Below are positions 1-7,029 of a DNA stretch of 8,453 nucleotides, piece by piece. Position 1 is the first letter of the stretch; each line of letters begins with the position of its first letter. The DNA is from an uncultured Collinsella sp. (GTDB lineage: Bacteria; Actinomycetota; Coriobacteriia; Coriobacteriales; Coriobacteriaceae): positions 1 through 8,453 of the forward strand of contig CABUQK010000089.1 in NCBI GenBank assembly GCA_902493615.1, read 5' to 3'. Below the pieces are notes generated by a model. It did no database searches, was not told the DNA's origin, and was given only the letters and a program-made list of their open reading frames with translations. Made by a program: the position numbers and the translations under genes.

Positions 1-287
1 CTGCCGCACCGGAGCCCGCCGCGCAGGCGCCTGTCGCCGCACCGGAGCCCAAGGGCACCGAGGTGACCGCTCCCATGGTCGGCGTTTTCTATGCTGCCCC
101 GGCGCCGGGCGACGAGCCGTTTGTGCACGTGGGCTCCAAGGTCAAGGCCGGTGAGACCCTCTGCATCATCGAGGCCATGAAGGTTCTCAACGAGGTGACG
201 GCCGAGGCAGACGGCGAGGTGCTCGAGATCTGCGTGGCCGACGGCGACCTCGTGGAGTTTGGCAGCTGCCTCATGAGGATCGGATAG
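1..287 (+). CDS. accB: Biotin carboxyl carrier protein of acetyl-CoA carboxylase, 3' part
   Basis: The reading frame is open from the left edge (first full codon at base 3), so the start lies outside the window. It carries biotin, which AccC carboxylates and AccDA uses to make malonyl-CoA. About 20 Ala/Pro-rich residues form the usual flexible linker, followed by a complete biotinyl (lipoyl-like) domain of about 75 residues that opens with APMVGVFY. The biotin-accepting lysine is in EAMKVLNEV, with its AAG codon at 180-182. The residue after the lysine is Val where many carriers have Met (AMKM), a tolerated variant. The stop TAG (285-287) lies one base before the GTG of the next frame and inside the fabZ ribosome-binding region, so the genes are translationally close. 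The family call is very secure; only the N-terminus is unseen. Confidence 0.95.
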   Translation, partial: AAPEPAAQAPVAAPEPKGTEVTAPMVGVFYAAPAPGDEPFVHVGSKVKAGETLCIIEAMKVLNEVTAEADGEVLEICVADGDLVEFGSCLMRIG

Positions 288-291
288 GTGA
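286..291 (+). promoter_or_regulatory. Ribosome-binding site that sets the fabZ start
   Basis: AGGTGA lies five bases before the ATG at 297 and overlaps the accB stop codon. It favours ATG 297 over the in-frame GTG at 288, which would have no properly spaced site. Confidence 0.6.
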
Positions 292-296
292 TATCC

Positions 297-719
297 ATGA
301 ACAAAGAAGAGCTCAAGAAGCTGTTGCCGCATCGCGAGCCGATGCTTTTGCTCGACGAAGCCGAGCTAGTGGGCGACGAGGCCCACGGCAAGATCACGAT
401 TACGGGCGACGAGTACTTTTTGCAGGGGCATTTTCCGGGAAACCCGGTTGTCCCCGGCGTGATTCAGTGCGAGATGCTCGCCCAGAACTGCTGCGTGCTG
501 CTGATGGGCGATGAGGAGGCGCGCGGCGCGACGCCGTTCTACACCAGTCTGGACAAGGTGCGCTTTAAGCGTCCGGTGCGCCCGGGCGACACGGTGGATC
601 TGGTGTGCTCCATCACGCGTGCGCGCGGGCCGTTCCGCTTTGCGACGGGTACTGCGAGCGTCAACGGTGAGGTTTGCTGTCGCGCCGATATGTCTTTTGC
701 ACTCATGCACGAAAGTTAA
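297..719 (+). CDS. fabZ: 3-hydroxyacyl-ACP dehydratase FabZ
   Basis: A 140-residue protein of normal FabZ length, taking ATG 297 (an in-frame GTG at 288 would add three residues). It dehydrates 3-hydroxyacyl-ACP to trans-2-enoyl-ACP in type II fatty-acid synthesis, as a cytosolic hot-dog-fold enzyme. The signature is HFPGNPVVPGVIQCEMLAQ, with the catalytic His at about residue 45 and the catalytic Glu at about 59. The N-terminal LLPHREPMLLLDE stretch is also typical. It is inserted between accB and accC, an arrangement common in fab operons of Gram-positive bacteria, which suggests co-expression with the carboxylase. The stop TAA (717-719) overlaps the ribosome-binding site of accC. Nothing in the protein looks degraded. 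FabA is less likely because of the short length and the motif. Confidence 0.95.
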   Translation: MNKEELKKLLPHREPMLLLDEAELVGDEAHGKITITGDEYFLQGHFPGNPVVPGVIQCEMLAQNCCVLLMGDEEARGATPFYTSLDKVRFKRPVRPGDTVDLVCSITRARGPFRFATGTASVNGEVCCRADMSFALMHES

Positions 720-725
720 GGAAGG
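718..725 (+). promoter_or_regulatory. Ribosome-binding site of accC
   Basis: AAGGAAGG sits four bases before ATG 730 and overlaps the fabZ stop codon. It fixes the accC start at 730, although the frame stays open far upstream inside fabZ; the upstream part encodes Arg-rich shadow sequence with no biotin carboxylase similarity. Confidence 0.65.
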
Positions 726-729
726 CTTC

Positions 730-2073
730 ATGTTCGACAAAGTGCTCATCGCCAACCGCGGCGAAGTCGCGGTCCGTGTTATCCGCGCGTGCCGCGATAT
801 GGGCATCAAGACCGTCGCCGTCTACTCCACGGCCGATGCGGACGCGCTGCACGTGCAGCTTGCCGACGAGGCATATTGCATCGGCGGCCCGCGTCTTGCC
901 GAGAGCTACCTCAACGACGACGCTGTGCTCACCTGTGCCGTAAAGTCGGGGGCAAAGGCGATCCATCCTGGCTACGGTTTCTTTTCCGAGAAGGCGAGCT
1001 TCGTGCGCGACTGCGACAAGTATGGCCTGGCGTTTGTTGGTCCCTCGGCCGAGGTCATCGACAGCATGGGCGACAAGGACGCCGCACGCCGAACGGCTGC
1101 CGCGGCGGGCGTGCCCATCGTTCCGGGCTGCGATTTGCTCAAAAGCCCCGAGGAGGCGACGGCCGAGGCCGAGCGCATCGGCTGCCCCGTGCTCATCAAG
1201 GCGCGTGCAGGTGGCGGCGGTCGCGGCATTCGCAAGGTCGAGCGCGTGGAAGATGCGGCAAAGGCGTTCATCGAAGCGCGTGCCGAGGGCGAGGCCGTTT
1301 TTGGCGACGGCGAGTGCTACATGGAGAAGTTCGTCGCGCCGGCGCACCACGTTGAGGTTCAGATTATGGCCGATAAGCAGGGCCATGTGTTTTCGCTCGG
1401 CGAGCGCGAGTGTTCGGTGCAGCGCCGCAACCAAAAGCTGATCGAGGAGAGCCCCGCGCCGTGCCTCGACGGACGCGATAATATTCGCGCGCGCATGCAC
1501 AAGGCGGCGCGCGACCTGGCTCGTGCCGTTGGCTATGAGGGCGCCGGCACCATTGAGTTTTTGTACTCAGATGACGGCAATTTCTACTTTATGGAAATGA
1601 ACACGCGCTTGCAGGTGGAGCATCCGGTTACGGAGTTTGTGACCGATACCGACTTGGTCAAGTGGCAGCTGCGCGTAGCAGCCGGCCAGCCTCTGCCCTT
1701 TGAGCAGGAGGACATGCCGGTCCGCAACCACGCCATGGAGTGCCGCATCAATGCCGAAACGCCGGACTTTCTGCCGTCATGCGGAACGATCACCGCGTTA
1801 CGTGTGCCGGGTGGTCCGCGTGTGCGCTGGGATTCCGCCATGTTTGCCGGGGCCGCCGTTCCGCCGTACTACGACTCCATGCTCGGCAAGCTCATCGTGT
1901 GTGCGCCCACGCGTGACGGCGCCATTCGCAAGATGCGCTCGGCCCTGGGCGAGCTCGTGATTGAGGGCGTGAGCGAAAACAGCGAGCTTCAGCTCGACGT
2001 GCTGGCAAACGACGAGTTCTTGTCGGGCATGTATCACACCGATCTGATGGGGCATCTCTATGCTGATGAATAG
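730..2073 (+). CDS. accC: Acetyl-CoA carboxylase, biotin carboxylase subunit
   Basis: This 447-residue cytosolic protein has nearly the length of E. coli AccC (449). It carboxylates the biotin on AccB using ATP and bicarbonate. The N-terminal domain begins KVLIANRGEVAVRVIRA and includes HPGYGFFSE (about 79-87). The ATP-grasp domain carries Lys116 in MGDKDAA, the glycine-rich loop KARAGGGGRGIRKV (about 157-170), YMEKF, and Glu276 in GTIEF. The active-site block MEMNTRLQVEHPVTE spans about 288-302. The C-terminal domain has ECRINAE and VPPYYDSMLGKL. All key residues appear present. The start is ATG 730, supported by its ribosome-binding site and the family N-terminus. The 3' end overlaps the first possible accDA start by 14 bases, which suggests translational coupling. 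There is no fused biotin domain, so this is the separate-subunit bacterial form and not a pyruvate carboxylase or an actinobacterial AccA3. Confidence 0.97.
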   Translation: MFDKVLIANRGEVAVRVIRACRDMGIKTVAVYSTADADALHVQLADEAYCIGGPRLAESYLNDDAVLTCAVKSGAKAIHPGYGFFSEKASFVRDCDKYGLAFVGPSAEVIDSMGDKDAARRTAAAAGVPIVPGCDLLKSPEEATAEAERIGCPVLIKARAGGGGRGIRKVERVEDAAKAFIEARAEGEAVFGDGECYMEKFVAPAHHVEVQIMADKQGHVFSLGERECSVQRRNQKLIEESPAPCLDGRDNIRARMHKAARDLARAVGYEGAGTIEFLYSDDGNFYFMEMNTRLQVEHPVTEFVTDTDLVKWQLRVAAGQPLPFEQEDMPVRNHAMECRINAETPDFLPSCGTITALRVPGGPRVRWDSAMFAGAAVPPYYDSMLGKLIVCAPTRDGAIRKMRSALGELVIEGVSENSELQLDVLANDEFLSGMYHTDLMGHLYADE

Positions 2074-5029
2074 AAAAGCGAAGACGGTCAATGTCCTTGA
2101 GGGGCCGATGACCGAGTCGTGCGCCGAGTTTCCCGCGCGCCACGTGTTTATCAAGTGCCCGGAGTGCCGCCGCGTGATCGATGAGGCACGCCTGCACGAC
2201 AACCTCGAGGTCTGCCCTCGTTGCGGCAAACACTTTCGCGTGAGCGGTCGCGCGCGCATGCGCATGACGGTCGACGAGGGCACGTTTGAGGAATGGGATG
2301 CCAATCTGGCGTCGGAGGACTTCCTCTCGTTTCCCGGCTATGCCGACAAGCTCAAGAGCGTGAGCGAGCGTTCGGGCGAGCACGATGCCGTTGTGTGCGG
2401 CAGGGGCAAAATCTGCGGTTGCGATACCGCGCTCTTCTTTATGGACGCTAACTTTATGATGGGCTCGATGGGCTCCGTGGTGGGCGAGAAGATCTGTCGC
2501 GCATTTGAGCGTGCGACCGAGCTGGGATTGCCAGTTGTCGGCTTTACCGTTTCGGGCGGTGCTCGCATGCAAGAGGGCGTGACATCGCTTATGCAGATGG
2601 CCAAGATTTCTGCGGCGGTTAGGCGCCACAGCGAGGCGGGCGGCCTGTATATCACGGTGCTCACCGACCCCACGACCGGAGGCGTAACCGCGAGCTTTGC
2701 CATGGAGGGCGACATTATCCTGGCCGAGCCCGATGCCCTGACGGCATTTGCCGGCCCGCGCGTGATCGAGCAGAACATGCACAAGCGCCTACCCAAGGGA
2801 TTCCAGCGCTCCGAGTTTTTGCTGGAGCACGGCTTTTGCGATGCCGTTGTTCCACGTGGCGAGATTGCGCTCACGGTAGGCGAGCTGCTGGCGCTGCACG
2901 AAGGGCATGCGCCCGGCCTGGGGGCACCGCATGAGATCGTGCATACGGGTCGCCGCGGCAAAAAGCTGGGGCACTTGTTCAAGCGCTCGACGGCACCAAA
3001 AACCGCGCTCGAGATTGTCAAGCAGACCCGCTCGGCAGATCGCGCCACGGCGGGTGAGATGATCTCGCTGGGCCTGGATGGGTTTGTGGAGCTGCACGGC
3101 GACCGTTACTTTGGCGACGACGCTGCTGTGGTGGCTGGCATTGGCTGGAAAGACGGACGCCCCGTAACGGTCATCGCCATCGAGCGCGGCACCACGACCA
3201 AAGAGCGCATGCGTCGCAACTTTGGTATGGCACATCCCGAGGGCTACCGCAAAGCGCGTCGCCTTATGCGCCAAGCCGAAAAGTTTGGTCGACCGGTTCT
3301 GTGCCTGGTCGATACTTCGGGCGCGTTTTGCGGCATCGGTGCCGAGGAGCGCGGCCAGGGCGAGGCGATTGCCCGGAATCTCATGGAGATGAGCGGCCTT
3401 AAGACGCCGATTGTCTCGGTGGTGACAGGCGAGGGCGGCTCTGGTGGCGCGCTGGCGCTATCCGTGGCCGACCGCATCCTGATGCTCTCGAGCTCGGCCT
3501 ATTCGGTCGTGAGCCCCGAGGCCTGTGCGTCGATCCTGTGGAAGGATACCGAGCGCGCGAATGAGGCCGCCGAGGCGCTGAAGCTCACGGCCCCCGATCT
3601 GCTGGCGCTCGGCATCATCGACGGCATTGTTGACGATAAGGGCCTGTCGCATGAGGAGATCGCCGGTGCCGTCATGTCCTCGGTATTTGATGCCTTCGAT
3701 ACGCTTGGGCGGCTCGACGACGCGACCCTCACAAACCTCCGCTACGAAAAGTACCGCGCAATCGCACGATGTGACAAAGGGACAGTCCGCATGTCACATT
3801 GGGAAAGGGTTCCTGTGTCACAAGTTTCTAACACCTCGTTTACAACGACGGTCTCATCAAACGCCATGGCCGTGGTGGACTATCTGTCCAAAAGCATGAT
3901 GTCGGCGCTGCCGTTTATTGTCTGCGCGGCGTTGTTCCGCACCGTCGCCGTCATTATGGGCGAAGGCATGCTGGGCCTATGGTCTGCCGATTCCGAAATC
4001 TATCGCCTGTTCTACAGTTGGCTCTATAACGCCGGTTACTACTTTTTGCCCATTTATCTTGGTTGGGCGGCCGCCCGCCAGCTCGGTTGCTCGGAGCAGC
4101 TGGGCATGATGCTGGGCGGCGTATTGATTGCGCCCGATCTGCTTAAGCTCGTCGATGCCGCATCGACGGCGGCGGCATCGATGACTTCCGTGTATGGCCT
4201 GCTTCCCGCGCCGGTCAACGATTACACGACGACTGTTATTCCGGTTCTCATCTCGGTGCCCGTGCTATGGCGAGTGGAGTGTTTCTTTTCGCGCGTTATC
4301 CCTAAGGCCGTGGCGTTTTCGTTCGTTCCGTTTGCGACCATGCTCGTCATGGTTCCGGTTTCGCTGTGTATTACGGCGCCGGCGGGCAGCTATCTGGGCA
4401 TGCTGTTGGGCCAGCTTATGTTTATGCTTGGCAATTCCGGTGGCATCGTATCGTTGCTCACACTCATGGGGCTTGCCGCGGGCTGGGAGTTCCTTAAGAT
4501 CGCGGGCGTCAGCAACGTCGTCCTATCGCTCGCCTATGCGCAGTTTATGAGTGTGGGAACGGATTCGTGCATTCTCATTGCCGCGACGATGGCAACGTTC
4601 GCCGTTTGGGGCATGCCCTTTGGCGCGTCGCTCCGCGTTGCGGATAAGGACGAGAAGGCGCTCATGCTGGGTTATTCGATCTCGGGCGTGCTTGGCGGCG
4701 TAAGCGAGCCGGCGCTGTACGGTTGCGGCTTTAAATATGGCAGGTGCCTGACGTGCATGGCCATTGGCGGCGCCGTCGGAGGCCTTGTTGCGGCCATGGG
4801 CCACGTTACGGCCTATACCATCGGCATGACGAATGTCCTCATGGTCATTGGCTTTGCCACGGGCGGCATCTCGAACCTGCTGTGGTGCTGCGCTGCCGGC
4901 GGCACGGCATTTGCGGTGTCTGCGGCGCTGAGCTACTGCTTTGGCGTGGTGCCGGCGAAGGGGCGGGCGACGGGGGACGGAGCCGATTCGCCCGAAACAG
5001 TGGCGAGCGCTGCTGAAGTAAGCGCATAA
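2060..5029 (+). CDS. accDA: Carboxyltransferase beta/alpha fusion (AccDA) continuing in frame into a PTS EIIC membrane domain
   Basis: One uninterrupted 989-residue frame with three parts. Residues 1-290 are AccD: a zinc ribbon (CPEC at 33-36, CPRC at 52-55), GGARMQEG (166-173) and the FAGPRVIEQ block. Residues about 312-570 are AccA, with GEGGSGGALA (457-466) and YSVVSPEACASILWK (481-495). AccA has a short N-terminus and ends near RYEKYRAIA, where E. coli AccA also ends. These parts transfer the carboxyl group from biotin to acetyl-CoA. Residues about 590-989 resemble a beta-glucoside/glucose-type PTS EIIC of about ten hydrophobic segments, with GVSEPALYG near 880-888. Residues 570-590 are encoded by a palindromic repeat. 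Starts at 2060, 2066 and 2108 are possible; 2108 has GAGGGG close upstream. AccD-AccA fusion is known in other bacteria. The EIIC fusion is odd and may reflect a lost stop codon, real readthrough, or a sequence error. The two enzyme domains are certain; a single mature polypeptide is not. Confidence 0.85.
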   Translation: MLMNRKAKTVNVLEGPMTESCAEFPARHVFIKCPECRRVIDEARLHDNLEVCPRCGKHFRVSGRARMRMTVDEGTFEEWDANLASEDFLSFPGYADKLKSVSERSGEHDAVVCGRGKICGCDTALFFMDANFMMGSMGSVVGEKICRAFERATELGLPVVGFTVSGGARMQEGVTSLMQMAKISAAVRRHSEAGGLYITVLTDPTTGGVTASFAMEGDIILAEPDALTAFAGPRVIEQNMHKRLPKGFQRSEFLLEHGFCDAVVPRGEIALTVGELLALHEGHAPGLGAPHEIVHTGRRGKKLGHLFKRSTAPKTALEIVKQTRSADRATAGEMISLGLDGFVELHGDRYFGDDAAVVAGIGWKDGRPVTVIAIERGTTTKERMRRNFGMAHPEGYRKARRLMRQAEKFGRPVLCLVDTSGAFCGIGAEERGQGEAIARNLMEMSGLKTPIVSVVTGEGGSGGALALSVADRILMLSSSAYSVVSPEACASILWKDTERANEAAEALKLTAPDLLALGIIDGIVDDKGLSHEEIAGAVMSSVFDAFDTLGRLDDATLTNLRYEKYRAIARCDKGTVRMSHWERVPVSQVSNTSFTTTVSSNAMAVVDYLSKSMMSALPFIVCAALFRTVAVIMGEGMLGLWSADSEIYRLFYSWLYNAGYYFLPIYLGWAAARQLGCSEQLGMMLGGVLIAPDLLKLVDAASTAAASMTSVYGLLPAPVNDYTTTVIPVLISVPVLWRVECFFSRVIPKAVAFSFVPFATMLVMVPVSLCITAPAGSYLGMLLGQLMFMLGNSGGIVSLLTLMGLAAGWEFLKIAGVSNVVLSLAYAQFMSVGTDSCILIAATMATFAVWGMPFGASLRVADKDEKALMLGYSISGVLGGVSEPALYGCGFKYGRCLTCMAIGGAVGGLVAAMGHVTAYTIGMTNVLMVIGFATGGISNLLWCCAAGGTAFAVSAALSYCFGVVPAKGRATGDGADSPETVASAAEVSA
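3770..3822 (+). repeat. Palindromic repeat at the AccA/EIIC junction
   Basis: TGTGACA (3770-3776) and TGTCACA (3792-3798) form an inverted pair around AAGGGACAGTCCGCA, and a further TGTCACA lies at 3816-3822. The first 19 bases match 15 of 19 in the copy after the stop codon (5035-5053). It looks like an intergenic repeat that is now translated as about 20 linker residues. Confidence 0.6.
3776..3817 (+). promoter_or_regulatory. Possible internal ribosome-binding sites and start codons for the EIIC part
   Basis: AAAGGGA (3776-3782) stands eight bases before an in-frame ATG at 3791. AAAGGG (3804-3809) stands five bases before an in-frame GTG at 3815. Either could start a free-standing EIIC protein of about 404-412 residues. 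Both candidate sites come from the repeat sequence itself. Confidence 0.4.
3791..5029 (+). other. PTS EIIC-like membrane module (C-terminal part of the long frame)
   Basis: This part of the 989-residue frame would be a separate gene if AccA were terminated normally. It resembles the EIIC domain of beta-glucoside/glucose-type phosphotransferase permeases, which carry sugar across the membrane while EIIB phosphorylates it. Visible matches in order are SMMSALPFIVCAALFR (first membrane segment), GYYFLPIYLGWAAARQLG, the GGVLIAPDLL turn, PVNDYTTTVIPVLIS, and the GVSEPALYG loop corresponding to GITEPAIYG of the family. Where family members such as BglF have FGLHWG, this protein has MGLAAG (803-808), so a conserved His is missing. 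No EIIA or EIIB domain lies in the window. It may be an orphan permease that borrows EIIB, or a divergent relative with another role. The substrate is unknown. Confidence 0.7.
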
Positions 5030-5034
5030 ACCTG

Positions 5035-5062
5035 TGCGACAAAAGGACGATCCCTTTGTCGT
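5035..5062 (+). repeat. Palindromic repeat copy after the EIIC stop codon
   Basis: GCGACAAAAGG and CCCTTTGTCGT form an imperfect inverted repeat around ACGAT. It is related to the junction repeat at 3770-3822 and begins five bases after the stop codon, directly upstream of the terminator hairpin. Confidence 0.6.
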
Positions 5063-5067
5063 GTTCC

Positions 5068-5099
5068 AAGGCCGCGGCCCGTGTGGGCGCGGCCTTTTT
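5068..5099 (+). terminator. Rho-independent terminator of the fab/acc operon
   Basis: AAGGCCGCG (5068-5076) pairs with CGCGGCCTT (5088-5096), a perfect 9-bp GC-rich stem with an 11-base loop that can pair further (CCC with GGG). It ends in a run of five T (5095-5099). It closes the operon 38 bases after the stop codon. Confidence 0.88.
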
Positions 5100-5126
5100 G
5101 TATCTGGGGGACAAAGTGGCTACACT
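5098..5126 (+). promoter_or_regulatory. Possible promoter of the cation efflux gene
   Basis: TTGTAT (5098-5103) and TACACT (5121-5126) are separated by 17 bases, and an overlapping TACAAT lies at 5126-5131. The -35 overlaps the T-run of the terminator. An AT-rich stretch with TATATAAG (5148-5155) is an alternative -10 but has no good -35 box. Confidence 0.35.
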
Positions 5127-5172
5127 ACAATCCGTTTGAGCAATAGATATATAAGTAGTACCGTGGGGGCGG

Positions 5173-6333
5173 ATGCAGATGGTCGAGTGGATTGTTAGGC
5201 GCGCACAGGGCGATCGTGCGCGTGTGGGCACGTTAGCTGGCATGGTGTGTATTGTCGCCAATGTTGCGCTTTGTGCTGCGAAGGGTGCCATTGGTGTGGT
5301 TTCGGGATCGGTTTCGATTGTGGCGGATGCCATGAACAACCTGTCCGATGCCAGCTCGAATATCGTGAGCGTGCTGGGCTTTAAGCTGGCGAGCAAGCCG
5401 GCCGACCCCGAGCATCCTTACGGCCACGGTCGCTACGAGTATCTCTCGGGTCTGGTCGTGGCGGCACTCGTGCTGCTGATTGGCGTTGAGCTGGTGAAGT
5501 CCTCGGTCGAGCGCGTCATCCACCCCGAACCTGTCGAGTTCTCGCTTGCCCTGGTGGCAGTTCTAGTGCTTTCGATGGTCGTTAAGCTGTGGATGGCGGC
5601 CCTCAACCAAAAGCTCGGCGATCGCATTGAGTCCGAGACGCTGCATGCGACCGCGCAGGATTCCAAGAACGATGTCCTTGCCACGGGCGCCGTGCTGGCG
5701 TGCGCAATTGTTTCGCAGGTGACGCACATCAATCTTGACGCATGGGTCGGCCTTGCTGTTGGCGCCTATATTGGCTGGAGCGGCTTTGAACTCATCCAGG
5801 ATACGGTGAGCCCACTTTTGGGCCAGTCGCCCGATCCTAAGCTGGTCAAGCACATTCGAGACAAGATCATGAGCTATCCCGGCGTTTTGGGCGTTCACGA
5901 TCTGATGGTTCACGATTACGGCCCGGGCAGGAAGTTCGCAAGCGCTCACGCCGAGATGGCAGCCGAGGCCAGCCCTCTGGAAAGCCATGACACGCTCGAT
6001 AACATCGAGCAGGCGTTTAGGAACGAGGACGGCATGATCGTCACGCTCCATTACGATCCCATCGTGACCGACGATCCCAAGGTGGCGAGCATGCGTTTGC
6101 GCATTAACGCCATGGCTCAACAAATCGATAGCCGCCTTTCGATTCACGACCTTCGCTGTGTGCCGGGTCCTACGCACACCAACGTGATCTTTGACTGCGT
6201 GCGTCCCTCGGATCTGCAGATGAGTGCCGAAGACGTAAAGCACGCGCTGGCACAACGAGTCGAATCGGAATACCCCAAGTCGATTGCCAAGATTACGATT
6301 GACGAAGACTACGTAGGCCATACCCACGAGTAG
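5173..6333 (+). CDS. Cation diffusion facilitator, probable Mn2+-type metal exporter
   Basis: A 386-residue inner-membrane protein of the CDF family, which exports divalent metals in exchange for protons. About six membrane segments lie within residues 20-210. The metal site in segment two reads DAMNNLSD (Asn55, Asp59) and that in segment five DSKND (Asp163, Asp167). This N-D-D-D set resembles the site reported for manganese exporters of the MntE type and differs from the His-containing zinc/iron sites. HPYGHGRYEY (81-90) is a family hallmark between segments two and three. A cytoplasmic dimerization domain follows (about 215-300). About 85 further residues may form a second ferredoxin-like domain, making the protein longer than classic members of about 300 residues. 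The C-terminus is HTHE. Start ATG 5173 follows GGGGGCGG immediately; ATG 5179 has better spacing and would shorten the protein by two residues. Metal specificity is inferred from motifs only. Confidence 0.88.
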   Translation: MQMVEWIVRRAQGDRARVGTLAGMVCIVANVALCAAKGAIGVVSGSVSIVADAMNNLSDASSNIVSVLGFKLASKPADPEHPYGHGRYEYLSGLVVAALVLLIGVELVKSSVERVIHPEPVEFSLALVAVLVLSMVVKLWMAALNQKLGDRIESETLHATAQDSKNDVLATGAVLACAIVSQVTHINLDAWVGLAVGAYIGWSGFELIQDTVSPLLGQSPDPKLVKHIRDKIMSYPGVLGVHDLMVHDYGPGRKFASAHAEMAAEASPLESHDTLDNIEQAFRNEDGMIVTLHYDPIVTDDPKVASMRLRINAMAQQIDSRLSIHDLRCVPGPTHTNVIFDCVRPSDLQMSAEDVKHALAQRVESEYPKSIAKITIDEDYVGHTHE

Positions 6334-6372
6334 GGCTGCGCCGGTAAAGCAAGTTATACAGAAGGGGAGAAT

Positions 6373-6999
6373 ATGAAGAGGCTGTATCTGCTCCGCCACG
6401 GCCAGACGGAATTCAACGTCAAAAAGCTCGTCCAAGGCCGTTGCGATTCACCGCTCACCGATTTGGGCCGTCAGCAAGCCGGGATGGCAGCCGCATGGCT
6501 CAAAGCCCACGGCGTCGCCCCCGACAAAGTGGTCTCATCACCCTTAGGCCGAGCCATGGACACAGCTCAGCTCGTCGTATGCGAGCTCCTCGGCCCGGAC
6601 GCAGCAGTCGAGCCCTGCGAAGGCATCATCGAGCGCTGCTACGGCACCTTCGAAGAAGGTCCCCACGATGCCCTTCCCACCGACGTCTGGGATCCGGGCG
6701 AGGACCTGGTCCCCTTCGGAGGAGAAGGAAGCCGCGCGCTGCAAGAGCGCATGGTAGACACCCTCACCAATCTCATGGGCGCCGAGGGCATCGAAACCCT
6801 CCTAGCAGTAAGCCACGGCAGCGCCAGCCGCCAATTTATCAAGGCCGCAGCCCCAGAGGGCTTCGAGCTCCCAGCAAAACTCCCCAACTGCGCCATAATG
6901 ATTTTCGATTTCGATGAGCAAAAGCCACAAGCAGAAGACGAACCTCATCAATGCAAGTTCACTCTCCAGCAAATAGTGGACCCCCAACAAAGTCAATAG
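6373..6999 (+). CDS. Histidine phosphatase family protein (phosphoglycerate-mutase-like)
   Basis: A 208-residue soluble protein of the histidine phosphatase superfamily, in which a His takes the phosphoryl group from the substrate. The N-terminal LLRHGQTEFN contains the Arg8-His9-Gly10 signature. The stretch QGRCDSPLTDLGRQQA follows, then SSPLGRAMDTA with Arg60, the acid-base Glu near residue 87 (IIERCYGTFEE), and the second catalytic His148 in AVSHGSASRQF. All core residues are present. The last 25 or so residues are acidic and Gln-rich and look unstructured. GAAGGGGAG (6361-6369) is a strong ribosome-binding site for ATG 6373. It lies 39 bases after the efflux gene with no terminator between, so it may share that transcript. 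The coding strand is C-rich, whereas the preceding genes are G-rich. The substrate cannot be told: sugar phosphates, phosphoglycerate or cobalamin intermediates are all possible in this family. Confidence 0.88.
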   Translation: MKRLYLLRHGQTEFNVKKLVQGRCDSPLTDLGRQQAGMAAAWLKAHGVAPDKVVSSPLGRAMDTAQLVVCELLGPDAAVEPCEGIIERCYGTFEEGPHDALPTDVWDPGEDLVPFGGEGSRALQERMVDTLTNLMGAEGIETLLAVSHGSASRQFIKAAAPEGFELPAKLPNCAIMIFDFDEQKPQAEDEPHQCKFTLQQIVDPQQSQ

Positions 7000-7029
7000 C
7001 CTGAGCGAGCAAGGTTTAGCAGACATCAA

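Noticed and set aside
511..729. Upstream extension of the accC frame into fabZ
   Set aside because: Encodes Arg/Ala-rich shadow sequence; the family N-terminus and a ribosome-binding site place the start at 730.
1892..2782. Open frame of 296 residues on the - strand within accC/accD
   Set aside because: Rich in His, Arg and Ala, as expected for antisense of GC-rich genes, and fully overlapped by two certain genes.
6354..6359. TTATAC as a promoter -10 box for the histidine phosphatase gene
   Set aside because: It would start transcription inside the ribosome-binding site, and no -35 box is visible.
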